NCBI GenBank assembly: GCA_937880805.1
Contig: CALGRR010000109.1
Span: 1 to 64,000 of the forward strand
Length of the DNA stretch: 64,000 bases
Direction of reading: 5' to 3'
Origin: an uncultured Clostridia bacterium
GTDB taxonomy: Bacteria; Bacillota; Clostridia; Oscillospirales; Acutalibacteraceae
The translations under genes were made by a program, and so were the position numbers. Under the pieces are notes generated by a model that saw nothing but the letters and a program-made list of their open reading frames with translations, made no database searches and was not told where the DNA came from. Shown in pieces: positions 18,325 through 25,773 of this stretch (within the stretch, counting starts at the first letter, position 1; every line of letters begins with the position of its first letter).

Positions 18325-20238
18325 TTATTCCTCCGTTATGAGCTCAGCCAAACGGTGACTCCATTCTTCCCACTCTTCCATAAGAGCAAGCTGAGTTTCC
18401 GTCAGCTCGTTGATTTTATTTGTGAATTCAAGAACCTTTTCGTAATCCGCCGAAACCTCGGGGGTTGAAAGCTGATTGTTGAGCTCGGTTATTTCGCCGT
18501 CAAGGCGGTCAATTTCAGCTTCACCACGCTTGATTTTGCCTTTAAGGCGGTTTATCTCGCTTTCACGCTCCTTGCGAAGCTTATAAGAATTAACCTTAAC
18601 ATCTGCCTTTTTCGGTTTTTCCTTTGCCTGATTAAGAGCAAGCTCGGCGTAATCGTTATAGTCACCGTCGAATTTTTCAAATCCGTCGGCGGTCATACGG
18701 TAGATTTTTGTTGAAAGCTTATTTATAAAATATCTGTCGTGCGAAACGCAGATAATTGTTCCGTCAAAATCCTCAAGAGCAGCTTCAAGCACCTCTCTTG
18801 AAGGAATATCAAGATGGTTGGTCGGCTCGTCAAGCAAAAGAACGTTTGCACCAGAAAGCATAAGCTTTAAAAGACAAAGCTTTGCTTTCTCGCCGCCGCT
18901 TAAGGTATCAACATTCTTGAAAACATCATCGCCTCTGAAAAGAAAGAGTGCAAGATATTTGCGAACGGTTGTTTCCGTAAAAAGACGGTGTTCATCCCAG
19001 ATTTCATCAATAACGGTTTTTCCGCCACGCAGACTTTCGAGGCTCTGGTCAAAATATCCCGTTTTAACATTCGAGCCGAAATTATATGAGCCGTCATCTG
19101 CCGAAAACTGACGGGTCAGGATACGAAGAAGCGTTGTTTTTCCGCATCCGTTTGCACCGAGAATGAAAACACGGTCGTTTTTGAAAACCTGCATATCGCC
19201 GTTGCGGAAAAGATTTTTTGTGCCGAAGGACTTTGAAAGGCCTCTCACTTCAAGCACATCGTTGCCCGTTTCGCAGGCGGGAGTGAATTTCATTCGCATT
19301 TTTGCAAGTGAAGGCTCGGGCTCAACAAGCTCAGCCTTTTTTCTTTCAAGCATTTTTCGCTTGCTTTCTGCGGTTATGAAATTTCTTTCTCTTGCAAATG
19401 AACGCTGCTGCTCAATAATGCCTTCAATTCGCTTGATTTCTTCAAGCAGATTTTCATATTGACGCCTCTCACTTTCAAGGCGTTCTTCTTTTTGCCTCAA
19501 ATATTCCGAATAATTGCCTTTGGAATAATGGCATCTGTGATTTGAAAGCTCAACGGTTTTGTTGGTAACACGGTCAAGGAAATAACGGTCATGAGAAATA
19601 ACGATAACCGTTCCTTTATATGTTGAAAGAAAGCCTTCAAGCCATTCCGTGCCCGCAATATCAAGGTGGTTTGTGGGCTCGTCAAGCAAAAGCAGCTCGG
19701 AACCGCTTAAAAGAAGCTTGCACATACTCAGCTTTGAACGCTGACCGCCGCTTAGCTTGTCGCAGGTGAGGCTGAAATCACTTTCGGGAAAGCCCAGACC
19801 TATAAGGGCAGACCTTGTTCTGCTTCTGAAGGTTAAACCGCCCTGCTCCTGAAACTGCTCGTGCAGTATATTCTGCTTTTCAATAAGAGAATCTCGCTCG
19901 GCGGTGTTTTTATCTATTTCGGAGGCGATTGTTTCAAGCTGTGTTTCAGCCTCCATAAGATGAGAAAAAACAGAAAGTGCTTCGTCATAAACCGTTCGCA
20001 GGGAGCCGTGGCAGGCGTGCTGCTCAAGATAGCCAGTTTTGGTGTGCTTTGAAAGAAAAGCACCGCCCTCCGCCGGCTCAATTTCACCCGTTATAACCTT
20101 AAAAAGCGTTGTTTTACCTGTTCCGTTTGCACCTATAAGACCAACAAAATCGCCTTCATTAACATCAAACGAAACATTTTCAAAAAGCATTTTTCCGCCG
20201 AATTCAACTTTTAAGTTTTGTATACTTACAACAGCCAT
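18325..20238 (-). CDS. ABC-F family ATPase (YdiF-like)
   Basis: A 637-residue soluble ABC-F protein, a family that acts on the ribosome E site in translation or antibiotic protection. It has two ABC domains: Walker A GANGTGKTT and GANGCGKTTLL, signatures LSGGQRSKL and LSGGEKAKL, and DEPTNHLD twice. A charged linker (about 240-310) joins them, and a C-terminal coiled coil follows. No membrane segments. Domain pattern resembles YdiF rather than specialised resistance proteins; drug resistance cannot be judged from sequence. It lies between manA and the rhamnosidase gene with 1-2 base gaps. Confidence 0.9.
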   Translation of the reverse strand: MAVVSIQNLKVEFGGKMLFENVSFDVNEGDFVGLIGANGTGKTTLFKVITGEIEPAEGGAFLSKHTKTGYLEQHACHGSLRTVYDEALSVFSHLMEAETQLETIASEIDKNTAERDSLIEKQNILHEQFQEQGGLTFRSRTRSALIGLGFPESDFSLTCDKLSGGQRSKLSMCKLLLSGSELLLLDEPTNHLDIAGTEWLEGFLSTYKGTVIVISHDRYFLDRVTNKTVELSNHRCHYSKGNYSEYLRQKEERLESERRQYENLLEEIKRIEGIIEQQRSFARERNFITAESKRKMLERKKAELVEPEPSLAKMRMKFTPACETGNDVLEVRGLSKSFGTKNLFRNGDMQVFKNDRVFILGANGCGKTTLLRILTRQFSADDGSYNFGSNVKTGYFDQSLESLRGGKTVIDEIWDEHRLFTETTVRKYLALFLFRGDDVFKNVDTLSGGEKAKLCLLKLMLSGANVLLLDEPTNHLDIPSREVLEAALEDFDGTIICVSHDRYFINKLSTKIYRMTADGFEKFDGDYNDYAELALNQAKEKPKKADVKVNSYKLRKERESEINRLKGKIKRGEAEIDRLDGEITELNNQLSTPEVSADYEKVLEFTNKINELTETQLALMEEWEEWSHRLAELITEE

Positions 20239-20239
20239 T

Positions 20240-21199
20240 TTAAATTCTCGTTTCTATTACTTCAAACTTACCTTTTAAAGAATATCCGCCTGCGTTTGCG
20301 GGAATAAAGATGCTGTCACCCTTTTTGAGTGAAATATTTTCATTGCAGCATTCAAGAATGCCCTCGCCATCCATAATAAGGAGAGAAACAAATGAGTTTT
20401 CATCTGAACTTCCGCTGAATTCACCGTCAGTATCAAGCTTCCATACCTTGAAAAGGGGGCAGTCTGCAAGAAGCTTTTTACCGTCAGTGTAAAGCTCTGA
20501 ACCTTTACCGAGATCGGGCTGTGAGTATTTTTCAAGCTTTGTTACCTCAACAGCATCAGAAACGTGCAACTCCCTTGGCTTACCGTCGTTTCCGAGCCTT
20601 CCGTAGTCATAGATGCGATAGGTTGTGTTGGAGCTTTCCTGCACTTCGGCAAGTAAAATACCTTTACAGATAGCGTGCAAAGTTCCCGATTCAATAAAGA
20701 AGAAATCACCCTTCTTAACGGGCACGTTGCAGACATAATCGGTGAGGGTATTGTTTTCTATAGCCTTTTTGAATTCTTCGGGGCTTATTTTATCCTTGAA
20801 TCCCAGAATGAGGCTTGCATCTTTATCGCAGTCAATGATATACCAGCATTCGGTTTTGCTCTGACCTCTGCCGGTTTTTTTGCAGTATTCATCGGTGGGG
20901 TGCACCTGAACGGATAAATTATCCATTGCATCAATAAATTTAATGAGTATGGGAAAATCAGAAAAGTTTTCTGCATTCTTTCCGCAAAGCCCGGGGTAAC
21001 TCTTAACAACCTCGGCAAGCGATTTGCCGCTGAATTCTCCGTTAACAACTGTGCTTGCACCTGCCTCGTGGCAAGAGAGCATCCAGCCCTCGGCGGCATT
21101 GGCTTTTTCTGTTACAACTCCGTATTCTTCAATCAGCTTTCTGCCGCCCCAGATTGTTTCGGAAACATAGGGGGCAAGTTTAATGGGATAAAGATTCAT
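20240..21199 (-). CDS. manA: Type I mannose-6-phosphate isomerase
   Basis: Zinc-dependent enzyme interconverting mannose-6-phosphate and fructose-6-phosphate. The 319-residue cupin protein matches the short Firmicutes form. Motifs include PYVSETIWGGRKL, the metal segment LSVQVHPTDEYC, TECWYII, and FIESGTLHAI with a metal His. GGAG precedes the ATG. It leads a five-gene minus-strand operon (manA, ABC-F, GH78, acetyltransferase, oxidoreductase). An extended -10 (TGATAGAAT on the minus strand, 21241-21249) lies upstream, but no matching -35 was seen. Confidence 0.93.
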   Translation of the reverse strand: MNLYPIKLAPYVSETIWGGRKLIEEYGVVTEKANAAEGWMLSCHEAGASTVVNGEFSGKSLAEVVKSYPGLCGKNAENFSDFPILIKFIDAMDNLSVQVHPTDEYCKKTGRGQSKTECWYIIDCDKDASLILGFKDKISPEEFKKAIENNTLTDYVCNVPVKKGDFFFIESGTLHAICKGILLAEVQESSNTTYRIYDYGRLGNDGKPRELHVSDAVEVTKLEKYSQPDLGKGSELYTDGKKLLADCPLFKVWKLDTDGEFSGSSDENSFVSLLIMDGEGILECCNENISLKKGDSIFIPANAGGYSLKGKFEVIETRI

Positions 21200-21296
21200 A
21201 TTATTAACTCCTTTCGGCGTGTAAAAAACATATTTGTATTATTCTATCATATTTGTCCAATAATTTCTATAGAATATTTACGGGAGGATAAAAAAT

Positions 21297-21581
21297 ATGG
21301 AAAAATATTTGAATTCAGCTAAGATTTTTTATTATCAGAAGATAAGAAAGCCCGTTTTAAAGAGTGAAAGCAATGAAATTGTGAGGCAAATCCGAGAAAC
21401 TTCCGAAAAGCTCAACAATGCATACAGCAGATTTGAATATGAAAACAATGAAGATTTGCTGGAATCGGTTATATTTGAAATTCAGTCGCTCAAAGCTCTT
21501 TACCGCTATCTGCTTAAAAGAGCAAGAGAGTCGGGCATAGAATGCGGTGAGATTTCGGTTTTCGGGCGGGAGGTCGGATAG
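21297..21581 (+). CDS. DUF2508 (YaaL-like) protein
   Basis: A 94-residue helical protein of the DUF2508/YaaL family, of unknown function. The family block is seen as LLESVIFEIQSLKALYRYLLKRARE. It directly precedes bofA with no gap, as yaaL does in B. subtilis and other spore-formers. GGGAGGA before ATG 21297 is a strong site. Confidence 0.85.
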   Translation: MEKYLNSAKIFYYQKIRKPVLKSESNEIVRQIRETSEKLNNAYSRFEYENNEDLLESVIFEIQSLKALYRYLLKRARESGIECGEISVFGREVG

Positions 21582-21836
21582 ATGAACGCATTTTTTATTG
21601 CGGCGGCGGTTGTCAGCGGAATTTGTGTTCTTTTATGGATTTTCAAATCGCCCAAAGGCGGAAGAAGCTTTTTGATTTCTGCACTTCAGGGGCTGGCGGC
21701 GCTTTTTGCGGTTAATCTTTCGGGAATGGTAACGGGAGTTACCGTTGCCCTTAATTATTGGACGGCAGGTGTATCCGCTGTTCTCGGTTTACCCGGAGTG
21801 ATAAGCTTACTTATTATGAATATAATTTTCAAATAA
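21582..21836 (+). CDS. bofA: BofA-like pro-sigma-K processing inhibitor
   Basis: An 84-residue membrane protein with two to three hydrophobic segments. The C-terminal part (NYWTAGVSAVLGLPGVISLLIM) matches the BofA signature, a loop of G-x-PG flanked by hydrophobic helices. In Bacillus, BofA holds the SpoIVFB protease inactive in the forespore outer membrane until sigma-K is needed. Neighbour order with the YaaL-like gene supports the call. It points to a spore-forming lineage, though not to a working sporulation pathway. Confidence 0.85.
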   Translation: MNAFFIAAAVVSGICVLLWIFKSPKGGRSFLISALQGLAALFAVNLSGMVTGVTVALNYWTAGVSAVLGLPGVISLLIMNIIFK

Positions 21837-21837
21837 A

Positions 21838-21870
21838 AAACGGCTTGCATATGCAGGCCGTTTAAACATT
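21838..21870. terminator. Two-way terminator after bofA and the PucR gene
   Basis: Eleven-bp stem (AAACGGCTTGC / GCAGGCCGTTT, 21838-21848 and 21853-21863, one G-U) with loop ATAT. A six-A run on its left gives a T-run on the minus strand; the plus side ends in TTTAAACATTTT. Confidence 0.85.
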
Positions 21871-21871
21871 T

Positions 21872-22975
21872 TCAGTTTTTCTGAATTCTTTCAATAATAA
21901 AAGCAGTTACAAGTCTGCATTTGAACATAAGGTCGCTTAAGTCTCCGTCAAGCAGCTCTTCAACCTTGTGGAGTCGGTTAAGCAAGGTGTTTTTATGAAC
22001 GCCAAGCTCTTCGGAGGCATCTTTTATGCTTGAATTATGTATAAGATATGCCTTAAGCGATTCGCAACAGCTGCTCTTATAATCTTTATCGTATTTTCTT
22101 AATATGCCAAGCGATTCTTCGTAAAATCTTTCGGTTATGGTTGGGTCGTCAACGGACATAATTAAACCGAAAATGCCTGTATCCTCAAAGATAATACCGT
22201 TTTTATAATTCGGCAAAGCGCTTCTGTGCTCAAAAAGAGCAAGTGCACTTGAATAGCTTTTGTGCAACAGCGAAACATTGCTGACGCTGATTCCGATATA
22301 CATCGGAATAGAATTCTGTGCGCAGAGATTTAAAAATTTTTTGAGCTCAGTTTTCGAAAAACCGCACAAAGCAAAGATTTTTTTGCCTTTTATGTTAAGT
22401 CTGACAGCACTGCAACCGTGAGGAATCGGAGGAAGCTCCGCTGAATTCGGCTCTGTAAATGCAATCTGAAGAATGTTGTTCATTCCGAAGCCGAGGTTAT
22501 TGAGCACGAGGCGGTAGTCTTTTTCTTTTGCGGGATAAAAAACTGCCTGGGTTAAAGCCTCTGAAAGCTCCGAAGAATCGGTTTCCTTTTCGCTTTCAGA
22601 AAGCATAGTGCTTATTGAAAGCATTATTTCAGGCATATGTATGTGCCAGGGAACAACAAAAAGCGGAAAATCGTTTTCGTTGCAAAAATCTATTATTGAA
22701 TCAGAAATGGATTCAATATAAGGTCCGAGGTTTATAACAAGAGCGCAGGCGTGTCTGCTGTGGGCTGACTGAATAATTTCAAAAAGCTCTTTTGCATTTC
22801 TTATGGCAACGCCTGTTATAAAAACGATTTCATTTCCCGTCAGAAAGGTTGAAATCTCAAGAGATTCAACCATATGATACCAGCGTGCACTTCGGTTCAT
22901 ACCGTTTTGACCTGCGAGAAGCTTTACATCAAATAAACGGATTCTGTTATATATTTCATTAATGCTTATTGACAT
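21872..22975 (-). CDS. PucR-type transcriptional regulator
   Basis: A 367-residue regulator with an N-terminal PucR domain (ISINEIYNRIRLFDVKLLAG; EISTFLTGNEIVFITGVAI) that senses a small molecule, a middle region, and a C-terminal HTH_30 (KDASEELGVHKNTLLNRLHKVE). PucR proteins control purine or other nitrogen-compound use. Here it is the last gene of the taurine-type transporter operon, 21 bases behind the ATPase gene, so it probably controls this operon. The tandem repeats in the operon promoter (25650-25694) are the obvious candidate target; that link is inference. Confidence 0.88.
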   Translation of the reverse strand: MSISINEIYNRIRLFDVKLLAGQNGMNRSARWYHMVESLEISTFLTGNEIVFITGVAIRNAKELFEIIQSAHSRHACALVINLGPYIESISDSIIDFCNENDFPLFVVPWHIHMPEIMLSISTMLSESEKETDSSELSEALTQAVFYPAKEKDYRLVLNNLGFGMNNILQIAFTEPNSAELPPIPHGCSAVRLNIKGKKIFALCGFSKTELKKFLNLCAQNSIPMYIGISVSNVSLLHKSYSSALALFEHRSALPNYKNGIIFEDTGIFGLIMSVDDPTITERFYEESLGILRKYDKDYKSSCCESLKAYLIHNSSIKDASEELGVHKNTLLNRLHKVEELLDGDLSDLMFKCRLVTAFIIERIQKN

Positions 22976-22996
22976 AAATCATTTCCTTTTAAACTG

Positions 22997-23785
22997 TTAT
23001 TCTTCGTTTATAATTTCAAGAATTTCATTGCGGATTTTGCGGTATTCTTCCGAATATTTTATATCATCATCGCAAGCGCTTTTTATTCTGTCGCAAAAAT
23101 CCAGATCGATTGTTTTTACGATTGTTCCGGGGCGTTCGGAAAGAATAATAATGCGGTTGGCGAGAACCATTGCCTCATCAACATCGTGGGTAATCATAAA
23201 CATTGTGCTTCCGTGTTCCTTGCGGATGTTACGGACAAGATCCTGCATTTTTACCCTTGTAAGAGCGTCAAGAGCGCCAAAGGGTTCATCCATAAGAATG
23301 ATTTCGGGTTCGTTTGAAAGGGCACGGGCGAGTGAGGCTCTTTGCCTCATTCCGCCTGAAAGCTCATACGGCATATTTTCGGCAAAAGCTGAAAGACCAA
23401 CGCTTTTTATATATTTATCAACTGTTTTTTTGATTTGTTCCGAAGGCAGTCTTCTCATTTTCAAGCCGAAAGCGATATTATCATAAGTTGAAAGCCAGGG
23501 ATAAAGAGTTGCATTCTGAAAAACAACGGCGCGGTTTTTATCGGGACCCGTTATAGGTTTTCCGAGGATTGTTGCGCTTCCTTGCGTGGGCATCAGAAAG
23601 CCTGCAATTATATTCAGCAAGGTGCTTTTTCCACATCCCGATTTACCGAGAACACAAACAAAATCATTCTCATAAATATCAAGATTTATATCGGTTAAAG
23701 CATCAAACTTTGATTTTTTGTTTGCCGAGTAAGTGAGAACTATATCCTTAAGAGATATAACCGTTTTGCGTTTTGAATTATCCAT
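22997..23785 (-). CDS. tauB: Taurine/sulfonate-type ABC transporter ATPase
   Basis: A 262-residue ATP-binding subunit of the TauB/SsuB/NrtD family. Walker A GKSGCGKSTLL, Q-loop VFQNATLYPWLS, signature LSGGMRQRASLARAL, Walker B IILMDEPFGALDALTR and H-loop MITHDVDEA are all intact. GGAGA precedes ATG. With the neighbouring binding protein and permease it forms a complete importer. Choice of taurine over other sulfonates rests mostly on the binding protein. Confidence 0.9.
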   Translation of the reverse strand: MDNSKRKTVISLKDIVLTYSANKKSKFDALTDINLDIYENDFVCVLGKSGCGKSTLLNIIAGFLMPTQGSATILGKPITGPDKNRAVVFQNATLYPWLSTYDNIAFGLKMRRLPSEQIKKTVDKYIKSVGLSAFAENMPYELSGGMRQRASLARALSNEPEIILMDEPFGALDALTRVKMQDLVRNIRKEHGSTMFMITHDVDEAMVLANRIIILSERPGTIVKTIDLDFCDRIKSACDDDIKYSEEYRKIRNEILEIINEE

Positions 23786-23797
23786 AATATTCTCCGT

Positions 23798-24793
23798 TTA
23801 TGCTGCAACGCCGCTGCTGTTGCAAGCAGCTTCAAAAACATTCTTTTCGGGTAATTTTGCTATGCTTCCCTGCTCAAGAAGGAAGCTTGCAGTGTCATAC
23901 AGTGTGTTTGCGAGATTTCCGCTTGCAAAATATTTTTCGTTTTGTTCAGCACTTGTTTCCCAAACATAGCCGGCCATCTGACGGGCGGCATCTTCTGCGG
24001 TAACTTCAAGGGATGCTGCAACGGTTTCTGCGGCCTGAGAGGGGTTTGAAAGATAAAGCTGTGTTGCTTTTTCAAGAGCGGAAACATAAGCCTTTACAAG
24101 TTCGGGATTTTCTTTTGCAAACGCTTCACGCACAACCTCTATTTCGCATGTCATATAGCCTGCTTCCGCCACATCGGCACTGTCAAGAATTATTTTGCCG
24201 TTATTTTGTGAGAGCTGTGAAAGTGTGGGCTCCCAGATATATGCAGCGTCTATATCGCCTCTCTGCCATGCGGCAAAAATGTCTGCCGGCTGCATATCAA
24301 GAAGCTCAATCTCTGTTTCGGCAATGCCGTTTGTTTCCAAGGCCTTAAGAAGGCTGTAGTGTGCTGTTGAAGCAAAGGGAGTTGCGATGATTTTTCCTTT
24401 AAGGTCGGCAACGGTATTAATTCCCGATGCGGAAGTAACAGCAAGTGCTTCGCCTGCACCAACGATACCGTGAATATAAATAGCCTGAATACCTATTCCC
24501 GAAGAGATTGCGTTGGCAACGGGACAAGAGCCGATATAACCGAAATCGATTTCGCCTGCGGCGAGAGCGGCATTTATTTTTGCGCCTGAACTGAAGGTGA
24601 GAAACTCAACCTTGTAGCCGAGAGCTGAAAAAGCTTCTTCAACATAGCCTGCGGCTCTTGCAAGGTAGTCGGCAGAGGGGATTTCCTGAACACCAACCGT
24701 AACAAGCTTTTCTTCTTCTTCTTTTGATGCGCATGAGGAAAATGCTGAAAGCATAACAAAGCATGCCGTGATAATTGCCAATATCTTTTTCAT
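23798..24793 (-). CDS. tauA: Taurine-type substrate-binding lipoprotein
   Basis: A 331-residue lipoprotein that captures the substrate outside the membrane. The signal peptide ends in LSAFSSC, so Cys21 would be lipidated. The mature part resembles TauA: AALAAGEIDFGYIGSCP, IATPFASTAHYSLLKALE, and MQPADIFAAWQRGDIDAAYIWEP are close to taurine-binding proteins. Nitrate, sulfonate and thiamine-precursor binders share the fold, so the substrate is likely taurine or a similar sulfonate, not proven. AAGGA precedes ATG. Confidence 0.85.
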   Translation of the reverse strand: MKKILAIITACFVMLSAFSSCASKEEEEKLVTVGVQEIPSADYLARAAGYVEEAFSALGYKVEFLTFSSGAKINAALAAGEIDFGYIGSCPVANAISSGIGIQAIYIHGIVGAGEALAVTSASGINTVADLKGKIIATPFASTAHYSLLKALETNGIAETEIELLDMQPADIFAAWQRGDIDAAYIWEPTLSQLSQNNGKIILDSADVAEAGYMTCEIEVVREAFAKENPELVKAYVSALEKATQLYLSNPSQAAETVAASLEVTAEDAARQMAGYVWETSAEQNEKYFASGNLANTLYDTASFLLEQGSIAKLPEKNVFEAACNSSGVAA

Positions 24794-24817
24794 AACAAAA
24801 ACATCCTTTTAATTATT

Positions 24818-25621
24818 TTATGATTTGCCTTTCCAGGGGATAAGCTTCTTTTCAAGAAAACGGAAGAGAATATCAACTGCAATTCCCGTCAGACCCATAA
24901 TTATAACACCCATAAAAACAACATCGCTTCTTAAGTAGTTGCTTGCGTCAAGCACCATCCAGCCGATGCCTGAGCGGGCGGCAACCATTTCAGATGCAAC
25001 AAGAGTGCTGAAGCCTACGCCAAAAGCAGTTCTTCCGCCAACAAAAATCGAGGGCAGGCAGGCGGGAAGAACAACATGGGTGAAAAGCTGAAGCTTATTT
25101 GCACCAAGAGATCTTGCTCCGTTTATATAGTCAACGGGCACCGAAATAACCGCTGAAACGCAGGATATATAAATGGGGGCAAAGCAAGCAAGAAAAAGCA
25201 GGGTTATTTTTGATTCATCGCCAATTCCTATCCATAAAACCAGAAGAGTGTAGTAAGCCAAAGGGGGAAGGGGGCGGTAGAATTCAATAAGGGGCTCAAC
25301 GATTGCACGGAAAGCTCTGCTTGTGCCGCTTAACAGACCGAGAGGAATTGCTGTTATAACTGCAAGACCGAATGCAATTCCAAGCCTCTGAAAGCTTGCT
25401 CCGAGATGCTCAAGAAGCGTGTAATTCTTGTAGCCGTCAGTTAAGGCGGTAACAAAAGCGTTCCATACATTTGCGGGTTTGGGAACAAATACTTCGCTTA
25501 CCAAGCCGCCGCCCGAAACAATTTGCCAGAGTGCAAAAATAACCAGAATTGTCAGAACAGACAAATATCTGTAATCTCCGAATTTAAAACTTCTTTTATT
25601 TTTCAAATTTGTATCCACCAT
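24818..25621 (-). CDS. tauC: Taurine-type ABC transporter permease
   Basis: A 267-residue inner-membrane permease with about six membrane helices. The EAA loop appears as YINGARSLGANKLQLFTHVVLPACLPSI (in the segment starting near residue 165), and the TauC-like tract EMVAARSGIGWMVLDAS follows. The start is set at the ATG complementary to 25619-25621, with AAAGGA 11 bases before it and a promoter beyond. A longer reading frame would run through that promoter and is rejected. It is the first gene of the operon, followed by the binding protein, ATPase and PucR regulator. Confidence 0.9.
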   Translation of the reverse strand: MVDTNLKNKRSFKFGDYRYLSVLTILVIFALWQIVSGGGLVSEVFVPKPANVWNAFVTALTDGYKNYTLLEHLGASFQRLGIAFGLAVITAIPLGLLSGTSRAFRAIVEPLIEFYRPLPPLAYYTLLVLWIGIGDESKITLLFLACFAPIYISCVSAVISVPVDYINGARSLGANKLQLFTHVVLPACLPSIFVGGRTAFGVGFSTLVASEMVAARSGIGWMVLDASNYLRSDVVFMGVIIMGLTGIAVDILFRFLEKKLIPWKGKS

Positions 25622-25640
25622 TCTTATAATTGTCCTTTGA

Positions 25641-25669
25641 ATTATAGTGGTGACACAGCACAAAGTCAA
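25641..25669 (-). promoter_or_regulatory. Promoter of the taurine-type operon
   Basis: Minus-strand TTGACT (complement of 25664-25669) and TATAAT (complement of 25641-25646) with a 17-base spacer. The spacer is filled by one copy of a 13-bp repeat. Confidence 0.88.
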
Positions 25670-25694
25670 TGGTAAAATATTGTGACACAGCACA
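25650..25694. promoter_or_regulatory. Tandem operator-like repeat in taurine-type promoter
   Basis: GTGACACAGCACA occurs at 25650-25662, wholly inside the -35/-10 spacer, and again at 25682-25694, just upstream of the -35. The copies are 32 bp apart, about three helical turns, so they face the same side of the DNA. The outer copy reads TGTG-N6-CACA, a partial palindrome. A regulator bound at both could block or recruit polymerase. The PucR-type protein is the likely binder. Confidence 0.7.
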
Positions 25695-25721
25695 TAGGTT
25701 GTGGCGAACAGAATAAAATTA

Positions 25722-25750
25722 TTGACGAAAATTATTAAATGATATATTAT
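25722..25750 (+). promoter_or_regulatory. Promoter of the GH51 gene
   Basis: TTGACG (25722-25727) and TATTAT (25745-25750), 17-base spacer, 24 bases before the start codon. It is divergent from the taurine-type promoter and about 30 bp from its outer operator copy. Confidence 0.75.
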
Positions 25751-25773
25751 TTTAAAGAAGGAGAGGTTTTAGA

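Noticed and set aside
25622..25693. 24-codon N-terminal extension of the tauC gene
   Set aside because: It would run through the -10, spacer and -35 of the operon's own promoter; the ATG at 25621 has a ribosome site.
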